Assembly (NCBI RefSeq): GCF_902686445.1
Contig: NC_062216.1
Span: 7,151,084 to 7,215,083 of the forward strand
Origin: Sciurus carolinensis
Lineage: Eukaryota; Chordata; Mammalia; Rodentia; Sciuridae
DNA length: 64,000 nt
Reading direction: 5' to 3'
How positions within the stretch are numbered: the first letter of the stretch is position 1; each line of letters begins with the position of its first letter. The notes beneath the pieces were generated by a model. It had not been told where the DNA came from and did not search any database. It worked only from the letters and a program-made list of their open reading frames with translations. Both the position numbers and the translations under genes were made by a program. Shown here in pieces: positions 44,546-56,649 of this stretch.

Positions 44546-45679
44546 TTGTGGCATTGTTCCAAAAAAATTATCACTCCTTATAAACCAGAAACTATAATTG
44601 AGCTCACACAAGAATCAGAAGTATGGGCTACCATTATATGTAATTATAATCCAAATTTTAATAACCACTACCCCGGGGACCCGATGATCCAAATGTTCAT
44701 CAGACACCCATTCATATTTCCTAAGGTAACTAGAAAAAATTCCATACCAAATGTTATAACTTGCCTTTCTGATGGGTCCAGTAATGGAAAAACTGCTATA
44801 GTCACGCCAACACAGACATTTACTTTTCTTTATCCTTCCCAGTCTGCCCAGAAGATAGAGCTTCTAGCCATTTGTCAAATGTTCCAAATGTTCCCAAATC
44901 AGCCATTTAATCTGTTTTCTGACAGCAAATATATAGTCAATGCTCTAAATATTATAGAAATTGTACCAAAAATATCCTCAGCATCTACCATTCATTCCTC
45001 ATTATCTACAATTCAAAAGTTAATTTGGGACTGTAAGGAACCATTTTTTGTTGGACATATTAGGGCTCATACCGGGTTACCAGGACCTCTCAGTATGGGT
45101 AACGCTTTAGCAGACTTAGCTACTAGAGACGTACATATTTCCACGTTCTTAGAAGTAGAAAATTTTCATACAAACTTCCATGTTAACGCTAACACTCTTC
45201 AAAAATGTTTTAGATTAACTAAGGAACAAGCTAGAACTATTGTCAAAAATTGTCAACATTGTGTCACTTATCTCCCAGTACCTCAGAATGGTTTTAACCT
45301 TAGAGGATTACAAGCCAACCATATATGGCAAATGGATGTTACTCATATCCCAGAATTTGGAAAGCTTAGATACATGCATGTGTCCATAGATACTTATTCA
45401 GGATTTATTATGGCCTCCTTACAGTCAGGTGAAAAAACAAAAGATATTATAAATCACTGCTCATATACCTTTTCTATTCTGGGCGTTCCAAAAACAATAA
45501 AAACAGACAATGGTCCAGGCTATACATCCTTAACCTTCAAACAGTTTTGTTCTACATTTGGTATATATCATGTCACAGGTATTTCTTATAACCCCCAGGG
45601 ACAAGGAATTACAGAAAGAGCTCATCTAACCATTAAGACCTTATTAATAAAACAAAAAGGAGGAATAGGGGAGTCATAA
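44546..45679 (+). pseudogene. RNase H and integrase of ERV-B (long open stretch)
   Basis: One uninterrupted frame of 377 codons, beginning inside pol (its first codon is TTG, not a true start). RNase H: LSDGSS, KIELLA and FSDSKY motifs between residues 70 and 133. Integrase: an HHCC-type zinc region (HTNFH ... CQHC, about residues 205-240), then the catalytic D in WQMDVTH (about 262), D in KTDNGPG (about 323) and E in GITERAH (about 359), giving the D,D-35-E set. The frame stops at TAA 45677-45679. RNase H degrades the RNA template and integrase joins viral DNA to the chromosome. This is the best-preserved enzyme segment of the window, but it has no start and lacks its C-terminal domain. Confidence 0.9.
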
Positions 45680-45723
45680 CCACCTAAGAACAGATTATCT
45701 ATAGCCCTTTTTACCTTAATTTT

Positions 45724-46014
45724 TTGAATCTGGAAGGATCAAGAAAATCAGCAGCGGATCAACATGCTGCAGTTGACACTGACATAAAGCCACAAGTTTT
45801 ATGGAAAGATGTTGTATCAGGAGAATGGAAAGGACCTTCCCCGGTCTTGATTTGGGGAAGAGGGCATGTGTGTGTATTTCCACAGGAAGAGAAAACACCA
45901 ATTTGGATTCCCGAAAGGCTAGTTCGAGCAGTTAAGATGGTTCGTCAGGATGTAGCTGAGCCCTCTGGGTATCCTGCTGCTGCTGATGGTGGTGGTAAGT
46001 TTCGTCCAGGGTGA
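45724..46014 (+). pseudogene. Integrase C-terminal domain of ERV-B
   Basis: The frame reads LWKDVVSGEWKGPSPVLIWGRGHVCVFPQ...IPERLVRAV, the SH3-like DNA-binding end of a betaretroviral integrase. It is separated from the catalytic core by the stop at 45679 and a short gap. It overlaps the expected env start, which in another frame shows a Leu/Val-rich signal-peptide-like stretch (about 45970-46008) followed at once by a TAG. Confidence 0.82.
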
Positions 46015-46865
46015 ATAGTTCTGGACAATAGTCAGGGTATTGCCTTGACTGGATCTAGTCGCTCAAAGTGGTGCAGTCTTTCCTCAGTTCTTTTCCACTA
46101 ATGAATCTACTGGGCAAGCTTCCCTTAGGTACACACCACCATTGGACTCCAAATTTACCCTAAATTTATCACTAAAGAATACATTATGCCTCACCTTTAG
46201 CAATGGCACACCTTGTGTGCAGTTGATCGATCGTACTTTGGCAGATATTACCTTAAATAAAGAAAACAACTCCAATACAAATGTCACTGGTTACATGCCC
46301 AAAGCTATTAATAATATCTTATGCGGGCCTAAGGCATGTATGGATGTAAGCCCCCTGACTTTTGTAAAGGGAGGGTCTATGGGTAGGGGAGAGTGCACTA
46401 ATCAAAGGGTTAATGGAGTTAATACTGAAATATATAGAGAGAGTGAAGCAGTTACTTTTTCATATACTCCATGTGCCTAGGTCTCCCTTTCCTTTTGTGA
46501 CTTTTAATGAGAACTTCTCTAGACAGTTACTTTCCCAGATCGCACAACGATGGACGGATGGATTCGATGAGCTGGTGACAGGGCTTCAATGGCAGATCCT
46601 CGCCATGAGCACCACTAAGGTGGAAGTAAAACCGAGAGGGCTTATCACGGGAACATTAGATAAACTAATACAATTTGACACCAAATTTGGAGGACTCTTA
46701 AGTCCCACACTAATAAGCTTGGGTATGCTTGTGTTGATTCTGTTCTACATTTACAAACATCTCAAAGTCAGTCAACAGACTCATAATGTGATCATAAAAC
46801 AGGCCATGGCTGCCCTTGAATTGGGACAATCTCCCAGTATATGGCTTAGTATGCTCGATCGGTAG
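45960..46865 (+). pseudogene. env of ERV-B, internally deleted
   Basis: Hydrophobic signal-like residues (GILLLLMVVVSF) end at a stop near 46012. A surface-subunit piece (46142-46480, 112 codons) has N-glycosylation sites (NGT, NNS, NVT) and Cys residues, and matches in type the ERV-A surface region (CMDVSPLTFVKGG versus CMDISPLSMIQGG). The last piece, in a third frame up to 46865, has a membrane anchor (LISLGMLVLILFYIY) and a cytoplasmic tail. The cleavage site and fusion-peptide region seen in ERV-A are absent, so an internal deletion has occurred. Not functional. Confidence 0.82.
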
Positions 46866-46995
46866 TCAAAGAAGGGTAAGATTCATAGGGAGCTCATACC
46901 AACCTAAGACAGGAAATGAGGGCTAGAGCCTCATTGTCCAATGATGGGTAAGGATGTTGCTAGGCCGTGGATGACCTAAGACAGACACGGTCCCT
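46864..46995 (+). promoter_or_regulatory. CTE-like RNA export element of ERV-B (both halves kept)
   Basis: It starts right at the env stop. Half 1: 'agaagggtaag' then, 23 bases later, 'ccaacctaagacagga'. Half 2: 'ccaatgatgggtaagga' then 'gacctaagacagac'. The doubled CAATGACGGGTAA / ACCTAAGACAGG pattern and the site between env and 3' LTR are those of the constitutive transport element of type D retroviruses, whose two loops bind NXF1/TAP. This copy is the best preserved of the three in the window. Confidence 0.8.
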
Positions 46996-47017
46996 GCCAG
47001 CTTCCTTTTCATTTCAT

Positions 47018-47033
47018 AAAAGGAAGGGGGAGA
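47018..47033 (+). other. Polypurine tract of ERV-B
   Basis: AAAAGGAAGGGGGAGA immediately before TGTTGGG of the 3' LTR. Confidence 0.85.
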
Positions 47034-47425
47034 TGTTGGGGGCTATGCCATATGGACTACGCCAAGATGGCACCTGGCAGTTAGCCAGAAGTTGTTCTGG
47101 TCACATTGGCAGTGAGGAGGTTGATTAACATAAGCACACCCAGGTGATTTTTCATTGGCCGTATTCAATTAAGTCCATGCACAGAATGTGTGCGTAGGTG
47201 TTCCTAAGTACTCCTAATTGTGCCTGCTCAGACATCTAGCTCTGCATCTAATCTTCGCACAATTGGCATCAGCCCTACCCTTTGCCCCACTGGAGGGGAT
47301 ATAAACCAATTCTCCATGAGTGTGGAGTTCCCAGGTTTCCTGAATCTACAATAAACCGTTCCAAATTCAGAAGATTCACTATTCATTTGTCTCCCGTGCC
47401 AAATTGACTCTGCTGGACAGCGTCA
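47034..47425 (+). repeat. 3' LTR of ERV-B
   Basis: 392 bp, TGTTGGGGGC to CAGCGTCA. It keeps the TATA-like 'gatataaa' at 47298-47305 and AATAAA near 47352. It is followed by the ATTCTC target duplicate. Confidence 0.92.
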
Positions 47426-48680
47426 ATTCTCCACCTCTGAATGATGGTAGTTTCAATTGGGATGTTCAAAGTGTATTGTATTGTATTTTATATTGTTCAA
47501 TTGGTAAATGAAGGATTGCTTATGCTGTCCAAAAAGAAACACTGGAGGTGTATATATTTAATTGTAAAGTAAGCACAGGCTCCATTGAATCTCTCTTTTC
47601 TATGACAGAATTGTAGGCAACACTAGCTGATCACTGGGACCTCTGTCCTTGCAGCAGTGTCCTGTCCTGAGATGGGAGTTTTGAATGCAGAATCCTTCAG
47701 TGAAAACCATAATGGATATTTTCCTTGCCCTTAAACATTGTGATTATTTACATCATGGAAAACATGTGTTTCAAATATGTTTTAATTCTAATGAAATGCT
47801 CCCCATATTTTATTGTGTCCATATTGTGAGTGCATTCTTCTACACATCTCTTTCAGAATCATTTCTCTCCTCCAAAATTCATTTGTTGTGCACTGATGCT
47901 CAACAGGCCTGATGTGGAGCTCCTACTGGTGTGAAATATTTTCAACATGGCAATCAAAGATGATTCATATTGTGCAATTAAATGTGTCACTGTACGTTCT
48001 GTTGAACCATAACAAAGTTGGAAAATTGAGAATCCCAGATAAAAATATTCTGTACATTTTGAGGCCTGAACACAGAGGTTTTTAAACACTCTGTAGGTGA
48101 CCTTACCCATCAGCAACTGGAGACTCACTGCAGCAGTTAGAAGGAGCACAGGTCTTTCATATGCAATTGCCATTTGCTATATATTGGAAGAGATCTGACT
48201 ATAATGCAGAAGGACTCTGTGGCCTTGAGAGAAGATAAAGCAACTGCACTCTCCCTCCTCCTTGATGGCACTGACAATGGTGTCACTATTTAGACAGAGT
48301 GCTAGGGTGATGGTGCTTCTTAACCCCAGGCAGGTAATTCCAGTGGGAAATGGGGAGGAGAAACATTGATCTCCTCATGGCTCTTGGCACCCTAATGTGC
48401 TGGTCAACTCTGTCAGGTACAGGATTAAAATGAGGAAACCATGCTTCTAACCACCAGGAGAGACCCAGGAATTGATATCTCTAATGAAGTCAATAGCCTG
48501 GCTGGTGTTAACCCTTCCACAGCCAATCCTGTTTTACTGCTCTGGTGCACAGAAACAACACACACAGCCTCTCCCACCAACTGACATTATTCCCCACACT
48601 AGGTTGTTTTCTGTATTGCTCACCATTTGCTCCCTGAAAGATCACTTGATTTCTGAGACTGAGTAAATGGAGATACATAA
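47426..48680 (-). repeat. Inverted unit, block C, part 2
   Basis: Its reverse complement continues the alignment with block B: 47430-47470 with 25845-25860, 47620-47700 with 25640-25710, 47700-47930 with 25400-25640, 48190-48460 with 24845-25100, and 48600-48670 with 24560-24620. 47859-48173 on the minus strand contains a 104-codon frame with a signal-peptide-like start (MAIAYERPVLLLTAAVSLQLL), but block B does not keep this frame, so I do not call a gene. Confidence 0.72.
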
Positions 48681-50744
48681 AAACTGATGTGTGAGCAAGG
48701 CAGCCTTTTGAATCAAATATATTTTTTTATTTGACTAGGCGATCTGCAAGTTTCCTGGTTACTCAACTGTTGTTCAGAGAGTTCTATGCACAGGTGTATG
48801 TGCTGACAAACCAAGTAGTGTGTGAGTTCATTCTCATATTCCTTGAGTGGGCAAAACGTAGTGACTGAGGCACATACAGGAAGGAAGGAAGGGTACAGAC
48901 AATGGAGGGAGAGGAGAAGGAAGAATGTAAAGAGGGAGAGGAAAGATGTCTTCTACCAAATCTGCTCCCAGGAGTACTGACTTCTGGGTCTTCCTCAGAG
49001 ATATAATTCTCTAAAGGAGAAAAGTGTGGAGAACACCTGGCTGCTCCTGCAGTTACTGAACCTGAGAAAGACAATGCTGTGCAGGAATTTGCTGACCAGG
49101 AGCAGCAGTGGAGCTGACCCTCCCCCTGAGCAGGCACAGTGGGGAGAAGGACCCTGCAGTGGAGCCTGCTTCTGTGATGACCAGAGGGGCTGCACTACCT
49201 TGTATGCATGTGAGGCTGTGGTGCATTTGTTTGCAGTGCAGAGGTTTCGTGCAGACTAGGGTCTGGTGACCTTTTATTCCCATGTAATTTGTCTTCATGC
49301 TCTCTCCAGGGAGTTACTCACCAATTAAACTCCAACTCAAGATGACAGGAAGAAATGTTTTCTTGGTCAAAATATGCAGGCATTCCCTAAGGCCAGTGTC
49401 CAGCTATGAATCAGGAACTTTGCATCAATCTAGATGCATGCCTGACCAGAAAATATGTTTGGAAATATGAACCAAAGTGTTGCAGAAATGAATTAGCTTA
49501 TCTACCAATTCGAAGGGAACAGTGAGAAGAAATCCCTCTGGTGTTGTTACATCTCCTTTAAAATCCAAGCACAATTGAAGAGTTTTCTTATCATTGTTTT
49601 GATTTTGGGGGAAAAATATTAATATAGGTTGAAGTTTTAGTTTCTTAGAGAGATCCTCCTCTCATTTTCCACTGATTTTCATCTGCCTAACCTCAATTTT
49701 CATTTTTAGCTTTTGTACTCCAATTCTGAAACTTTTCATAAGTTTTGATGTATGTGACAGTATTTCTAGTCCCTAGAATTTTTCTTCATTTGGCATATCA
49801 GCTCCACTGATGTGTCAACCGGGCAATTATACAGTCATAGGCAGTGACAAATTTCAATGAATTTCTTCTCCCAATTTTTCAGAAACAAGTTCTTTTTCCA
49901 GAATCATAGGCAAGGAAGGTGCACATAAGGATCTTGAGGTAATATCCAAAGAGCACCTCAGAAGAAAAGACACCCCTATCAGATCAGTGGTAAGTTTTGT
50001 GCATGCAAATGCTGGTGATAGAGGTGAAATACCACACAGTGGTTAAATTAGTGACTGAGCTTCAACTGCCTATCTGTAGTTAAACTGACTTTGAGCAATT
50101 TTTCAGCCAAAATCTTTGCATAGGTTAAATTCACTCAAAATTTTAAATGAGTTCAAAACCAACATATACAACCTTAAAACTATAGTTCATTTCACAAACA
50201 CTGCTTATGTGCTTGGTCTTTCAACTTACAGAAGTTAGGAAAATTATTCCAACAGCTCTGGTATTAGGATGCTACCAAATAGAGTATAATTGACCCACTT
50301 TGGAGAAATGTGGCATGCACATGGAAGTACAAATGGAAAAACCTTTGTCTTTTGAGTATTAATGGTTAGAGAATGATTCAGATGTATCTGAATTAAAGTA
50401 TTTTTTAAATTTTGCACAACATCTTTGATAAATCTACACATAGAGTGTGGTTCTTCACAAGTAATGTGAACTAATTTGAAGTCAGTCCTCCATTTTTGTG
50501 AGTTCCACATTCATGAATTTAACCAAGTGTACTGAAAAACCCAAAGAAAATGTGTCTGTGCTAAACATATAGGGACATTTTTCATCACTTTATTCCCTGA
50601 ACAATATGTTATAGCATGTATTTACAAAGAACTTGCATTTTATTAGGTATAATAAACTAGAGATGATTTGAAGTATACAAGAGAATGTATGTAGGTTATA
50701 TGCAAAGACTATAGAACTTTATCTTTTATAATGTATTTATTTTG
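48681..50744. other. Intergenic stretch, no gene recognised
   Basis: The 48784-49137 region has a 117-codon frame on the minus strand with no recognised domain and low-complexity Ser/His runs. 49000-49270 is GC-richer, with splice-like signals but no recognisable product. The rest is AT-rich. Confidence 0.35.
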
Positions 50745-51955
50745 ATTCAGTGTAAACAAATGGGGTACACCTTGTTTCTCTTGTACATGAAGAGGATTCA
50801 TACTACTTGTATAATCATATATGTACATAGGGTAATGATGTTTGTCTCACTCTGTTATTTTCCCCCCACCCCTTCCACCCCTCTTTTTCCTCTCTACAAT
50901 CCATCCTTCCTCCATTCTTACCTCCCTACCACCCCCCGTTATGTATCATCATCAGCTAATCAGAGAGATCATTCATCCTTTGGTTTTTTAGGATTGTCTT
51001 AACTCCATTAGCATGATATTCTCCAGCTTCATCCCTTTGCCTGCAAATGCCCTAATTTTATTCTTCCTTATGGTGGAGTATATTCCATTGAGTATATATA
51101 CCATAGTTTCTTTATCCATTCACCTATTGACTAGCTATTGTGAATTGAGCAGCTACAAACATTGATGTGGCTGCATCACTGTAGTATGCTGATTCTAAGT
51201 CCTTTGGGTACAGCCCAAGGAATAGGATAGCTGGATCAAATGGTGGTTCCATTCCAAGTTGTCTGAGGAATCTCCACACTGCTTTCCAGAGTGGCTGCAC
51301 TAACCCCACCAGCAATGTATGAGTGTACCTTTTTCCCCACATCCTCACCAACACCTATTGTTGCCTGTATTCTTGATAATTGCCATTCTAATTGGGGTGA
51401 GATGGAATCTCAGGGTAGTTTTGATTTGCATTTCTCTTATTACTAGAGATGTTGAACATTTTCTCATGTATCTGTTGATTGCTTGTAGATATTCTTCTGT
51501 GAAGTGTCTGCTCATTTCTCTAGCCCATTTGTTGATTGGGTTTGGTTGATTTGTAATCTTAGTGTAAAGTTTTTTGAGTTCTTATAGATTCTGGAGATTA
51601 GTGTTGTATCTGAAGCGCATGTGGCAGACATTTTCTCCCACTACGGAGGCTCTCTCTTCACATTGCTGATAGTTTCCTTTGGTGAGAAAAAGCTTTTTAG
51701 TTTGAATCCATCCCAATTATTGATTCCTGCTTTTATTCCTTGTGCTTTGGGAGTCATGTTAAGGACGGCTGATCTTAAGCTGATATGATGAAGATTTGGA
51801 CATACTTTTTCTTCTATAAGGTGCAGGTTCTCTGGTCTGATTCCAAGGTCCTTGATCCATTCTGAGTTGAGTTTTGTGCAGAGTGAGAGATAGGGGGTTA
51901 TGTTCATTCTGCTGCATATGGGTTTCCAGTTTCCCGAGCACCATGTTTTTGGCAA
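50745..51955 (-). mobile_element. Short 5'-truncated L1, minus strand
   Basis: It carries the L1 3' UTR end (minus-strand reading of 50745-50960) and the C-terminal part of ORF2 (51124-51955), with the same motifs as the L1 at 31438 (for example RFHLTPIR and WKAVWRFLR). It lacks the telomere-like tract. Multiple frame breaks. The 5' end is truncated near 51955. Confidence 0.83.
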
Positions 51956-53009
51956 TGTATGGTTTATGTGGAAATATTAACTACTTTTCATATTCTTTGC
52001 CAAACAGTAATCTCATACCTAGGAAGATTCACTGAAACTAAACAAATCACAAGAAGATGTAATTCACACATATGCATCTGCTCAGTGTTAAATCACAGAG
52101 CCAAGGAAGACTGTCAACAAATTGCATGGGCAATACCATAGTGACTGATTCATGTTCAGGAACACAAGAGCAATCATAGAGGAGGTCCACCACATGAATG
52201 TCACATCTGTGTGACAGGTGGTTCCACCTGCAGAAGTCAGTGACCCTTTCCTGTCAGTCTATCTAGACATTCACTGGAGAAAAAAGCAGTGAGGATGCAT
52301 GTGTCATAATGCTTCTGCCACAAGTTTTTAATCCAGGATGTTCAACAGTGATGTTTATATTGAATGCCTGGGGATTAGCAAGGTATAATTTCTCCATTTG
52401 ATATTTTAACAAGTATTAGCTGAAACCATCAGAATTTCCTTCTGCATTAACCTTCAGTAGCTGTGATATTTCTGCTTTAAATTAAAATTACATATATAAT
52501 TTTAATGTCAATTATAATGTAATTGAATGTATCACAAATTGCAATTTCTCCCTTAAAAAAAGCAACAACCATTGGTATTTGTAGTGAAATTTAATGTCCT
52601 GTACAAAAGTAGAATTCACTCACCCACATATATCTGATGTCCAAACAAAAGACTAGTTTATATGAATTGTGATTCTGATTACATATTTTTATATACATAT
52701 ATATATAATTATGTATATACTTAATTTCCATAACCCTGATGATATCACATCTCCTAATTTATCTGATGATATAAACAGAATCTGAGAAAACCTTAATAAT
52801 ATGATAAATTTGCCCATCTGGAAAATGATGCAGGCATAATTTTAACTATTTTCTGTCTCTGTGCTCAAATTATTTTAAGAGTTCTGCATGACCTCTAGGT
52901 TCACCTTGAACAGATTTTCTAGTATTAATAATAAAACCTTCTCTATGCATGTTGAAACTCATTCTTCTTCTTTTCTTTTTTTTTCTATTTTTTAGAAAGT
53001 ATAAAATAT
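51956..53009. other. AT-rich intergenic stretch
   Basis: No gene, RNA gene or named repeat is supported. An (AT)-rich tract lies near 52684-52722. Confidence 0.4.
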
Positions 53010-53205
53010 TTGTTTACATATAATTTTTCTTGAGAAATAACAATTACACTTTGTTATGGACTTCAGAGTGATATTTAAGTACATGTATGAAATGCATAAT
53101 GAGATCAGGTCAACTGACATATGAACCACCTCCAATATTTTGTTTTCAAACATTTATCATTTCTTTTTGGGGGGAACATTCAGAATCTTCTCCTTCTGAA
53201 ATGCC
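53010..53205 (+). mobile_element. Old L1 3' UTR fragment
   Basis: 'ttgttatggacttcagagtgatatt' and 'catttatcatttctttttgggg' are typical of L1M-type 3' UTR. There is no coding content. Confidence 0.5.
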
Positions 53206-55179
53206 TGTCAGCTGTTGTCAACTCTACTTACCCTAGCTTTATATACATCATTAGAAGTCATTCTCCTCTCCCACTGTACCTCTGTACCTATTAAGACTCC
53301 CCTTTCTCCCACATCTTCTAAAGCTCTGGTCACCTCTTTCTGCTCTCCTCTTTTGAGATCAGCATTAGCACCCACATGTAAGCCAGAGTGTGCAGTCTTT
53401 GTCCTTCTGGGTCTGACTTCTCCTTCTCCTCCTCCTCCTTCTTTTTTGACTGTCAGAAAACACTTGCAATACACATGCTTGTTTACCAAATATACAAAGA
53501 CTAGAAAACTGAACAATCAATAAATACTCCAGTTAAAATTTAATGAAATATCCACAAATGGTATGAATCTATATCATGTACAATCATAGAAATGAAATGA
53601 TGTACCCCATTTGTGTACAATGAATAAAATGCAGTCTGTAAAAAATTTTAAAATAAATAATTTTAAAAAGGAGGTATTTCATTGAAGTGGATAATCAAAT
53701 GGCAAATAAGCATGTGAAAAAATACTCAGAATTTTTTGTTTGAAAATTTCTCATTAAAACCATAATGGAGTACCTAAGAGATTGCCTCTGGAAATATATA
53801 TATATTTAAGCATACACATATTACATATTATATATATTCATATATATATACATATCTATATATGTATATGTTATTTTAAAAATGAAAAGGGTTAACAAAC
53901 AATAAAATAAATATGTTGCTATATTCCTATGATATATGAGAGAGTGAGCAATTGCAATATAAGTATTCTAACAATTTTCTCTCTGAGTCTGACAGTACAA
54001 ATATTCAACCATTTTTCCAAAATATTACATCATCAAACCTCATTTACCCTCATTTACCCAATTTTCCACTCACCTTCATGTCAGGTTTTTTTTTTTTTAA
54101 ACAATATTAATAATTAATATAAATACAAATAAACTAGGTATTATAATTAAAAGATATAAATGTTCAATATTGTAAAATGGAAGCAATAAATATGTGCTCT
54201 ATACATAGGTCACACTTTAAAAGTCAATACACCATTAGGTTGAAAGCAAAAGAAGAAAATAAGCATGGGAAATCTGAAGTAGAGCTATTCATATAAAGTA
54301 AATTTCAAGAAAAAGAATTTTCAGAGGTAGAGGGGAACATTTCATAACTATACTAGAGTAACTTCTTCAGGAAAGTATAATAATCCTGCCTCTGTATGTA
54401 CCCAATAACAAAATTTCAAACTACATGAAGTGAAACTTTGTAAAGCTTAGAAAGATAAACCCATAATCATATTTGGATGGTTTGAGCCCCCTCATGTTGC
54501 TAGAAGGAGTAAAGACATAGAAGGCTTAACAACATTATCAGCCACCTGGACCTACTTGTTATTTATAGAGCACTGTACAAAAATGATAATTAGAAAATTT
54601 AGAGTATTGAACCATATTCTATCATAAAATAAGCTTTGAGAAATTTTAAAAGTTTGAAATCATGAAGACTGAGTTTCCTGCATGATTTATTACATCAGAA
54701 ATCAATCACCTGAAGATATCTAGAACCTCACCCACATGTCTCAACTATTTAAAAATTAAATGGCACACATATAAATATCTCACAGGTGAAATAAGAAAGG
54801 AAAAGAAAATTAAATAAAAAGTAATTGGAACTAAATGATAATAAAAGCTTAATATCTGAGACTCGGATTAAATAGTACTTAGATGAACACATAACTGAAA
54901 GTATTTGTCTCAGAAAGAAGTTAGATTAAAAATCAAATTAGGAAGTGGGAAGGAAAAAATAAGAGCAGGAGCAGAAACATGGGAAATAGAAAAGAAATAA
55001 TACAGCTAAAAGTTGATACAAATCTAACAAGTCTAATCAAGAAAAAAGCAAGAAAGCATATCAATGGAAAAGAAGCTATCAAAACAACCCTAATAATGCT
55101 AAAATGTGTTAATACTACAATTGTATAGTTATAATTATACAGCTTATATAACTTGACCTACTTTAGAAGATAGAATCCC
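53206..55179. other. AT-rich intergenic stretch
   Basis: Contains a short divergent L1 3' end near 53545-53640 ('cccatttgtgtacaatgaata'), TA-rich microsatellite sequence at 53796-53872, and otherwise nothing recognised. The overlapping frames at 53208-53523 on both strands are of low-complexity Ser/Pro type and not supported as genes. Confidence 0.4.
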
Positions 55180-56000
55180 CTGCTTGTTTACACAGTCCAT
55201 GTGAGTGATGTGTTTTTTCCCAACTTTTCACTGTCAGACTGTGAATGTCTTTGCCTATGCAGTGAGTCTCTTGGAGACAGGAATACATTGGGTCTTGTTT
55301 ATGAATCCAATCTTCCAGTCCTTATCTTTCAATTGATGAGTGTAGGCGATCAATATTCAAGATTATTATTGAGATATGATTGGTGTTCCCAGTCATTTGG
55401 GTTTATTTCTAGTATTTAATTTCAATTAATTTCTTTTTTGATTGAGTATTCCTTTAGTGTAGTTCCTCCCTTCACTGGTTTTCTTTATTTAATTTCATCT
55501 TCAAGGAATGTTTTGCTGAGAATATTCTGATGTGCAGGCTTTCTGGTTATAATTTCTTTTAATTTTGTTTTCATCAAGGTAGGTTTCATTTCAATTGAAA
55601 ATCTGACACTTAATTTTGCTGGATATAGGAATCTTGATTGGCATTCATTTTCTTTCTGAGGTTGGTATATGTTGGTCCAGGACCTCCTGGCTTTGAGAGT
55701 CTGGTTTGAGAAATCAGCTGAGATGCAAATTGTTTTCTCCTATATATAATCTGACATTTTCCCCCCACAGTCTTTAAACTGTTATCCTTATTCTGGGTAC
55801 TAGGCATTTTCATTAAAATGCACCTTGATGTGTCTCTGTTGAAATTTTGCACATTTGGAATATTGTAAGCCTCTTGTATTTGATTTTCCATTTCATTCTT
55901 TGAATATGAGAAATTTTCTGACACTATTTCATTGAAAAGATTGTGCATTCTTTTGGTTTGACTCTCTGCACCTTACTCTATCCTGATAATTCTTAAATTT
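55180..56000 (-). mobile_element. L1 fragment, minus strand (ORF1 end and ORF2 start)
   Basis: The reversed text covers the ORF2 start region (about 55200-55400) and upstream L1 text, including the reversed segment 'gagaaatcagctgagatgcaaatt' near 55708. No frame is intact. Confidence 0.6.
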
Positions 56001-56649
56001 GCCAAGGAAGGAGCAAATGACCCCCAGCCTCAGTTGTAAGGCATCCTCACAGGCACACAGAAGACCCATGCCCTCTGCCCATTGCACCACCAGACTCCAC
56101 TCCAGGGATCATCTCCCCATGCTGCCTACTTGATCGCAGGGTCAGCTCCACTCCTGCACCTTGGCACAAAGTTCTACCACAGCCCCAACCCTCTCTGGTT
56201 CTGTAGCTGTAGCAGCAGCCTACTGACCTAGGTCCCACTCACTTGTGGAACACTGCACCTGTGGGGCCTACAACACTCAGTACTCCTGAGATGAGTTGGG
56301 ATAAGATACCTTTCCTCCTTCCTTTGTGCACTTCCCTTACCTATTCCTTCTCATGTCTCCCTACCTCCACCCCTTCCTTCCTGTCCTGGATGTGCCAAGA
56401 TCACTGTATATTTCTCACTCCAAGGTGCAGGAGAATGAGTCATGCAATACATTTGGGTTCCCAGTACAGCACCCAGGGATCCGAAACCACAGGAGTGAAA
56501 AGAGTGTGGTGTGAGGTAATCCTAAAGAATGCCTAGTTTCTACAAAGACCTCCCAATTGGATATACTTTCTACATGTATATCCAATTGACTAAGACAGAA
56601 ATGAAGTATTTTTTTCAGGGAGAAAAATGTCAAGTTTCCCTGGAACTTA
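56001..56649. other. GC-richer stretch, unassigned
   Basis: It follows the L1 fragment and could be L1 5' UTR or unrelated intergenic DNA. Short frames have no recognisable domain. Confidence 0.3.

Larger units (their letters stand above)
40311..47425 (+). mobile_element. ERV-B: class II provirus with intact 6-bp target duplication
   Basis: LTRs at 40311-40679 and 47034-47425 enclose a leader, gag, dUTPase-protease, pol, env, a CTE-like element and a polypurine tract. ATTCTC occurs at 40305-40310 and at 47426-47431, a perfect 6-bp target site duplication as expected of betaretroviruses. The LTRs differ by roughly 25 substitutions over about 365 aligned bases by eye, so the insertion is not young. 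All genes are interrupted. It is related to ERV-A in pol, env end and CTE but is a different family. Confidence 0.93.

Noticed and set aside
47859..48173. 104-codon minus-strand frame with a signal-peptide-like start
   Set aside because: The paralogous region of block B (about 25100-25450) does not keep the frame, and no Cys pattern of a known secreted family is convincing.
48784..49137. 117-codon minus-strand frame
   Set aside because: Ser/His-rich low-complexity product with no recognised homologue.
53208..53523. Overlapping 102-codon frames on both strands
   Set aside because: Mutual shadows in a pyrimidine-rich stretch; no domain.
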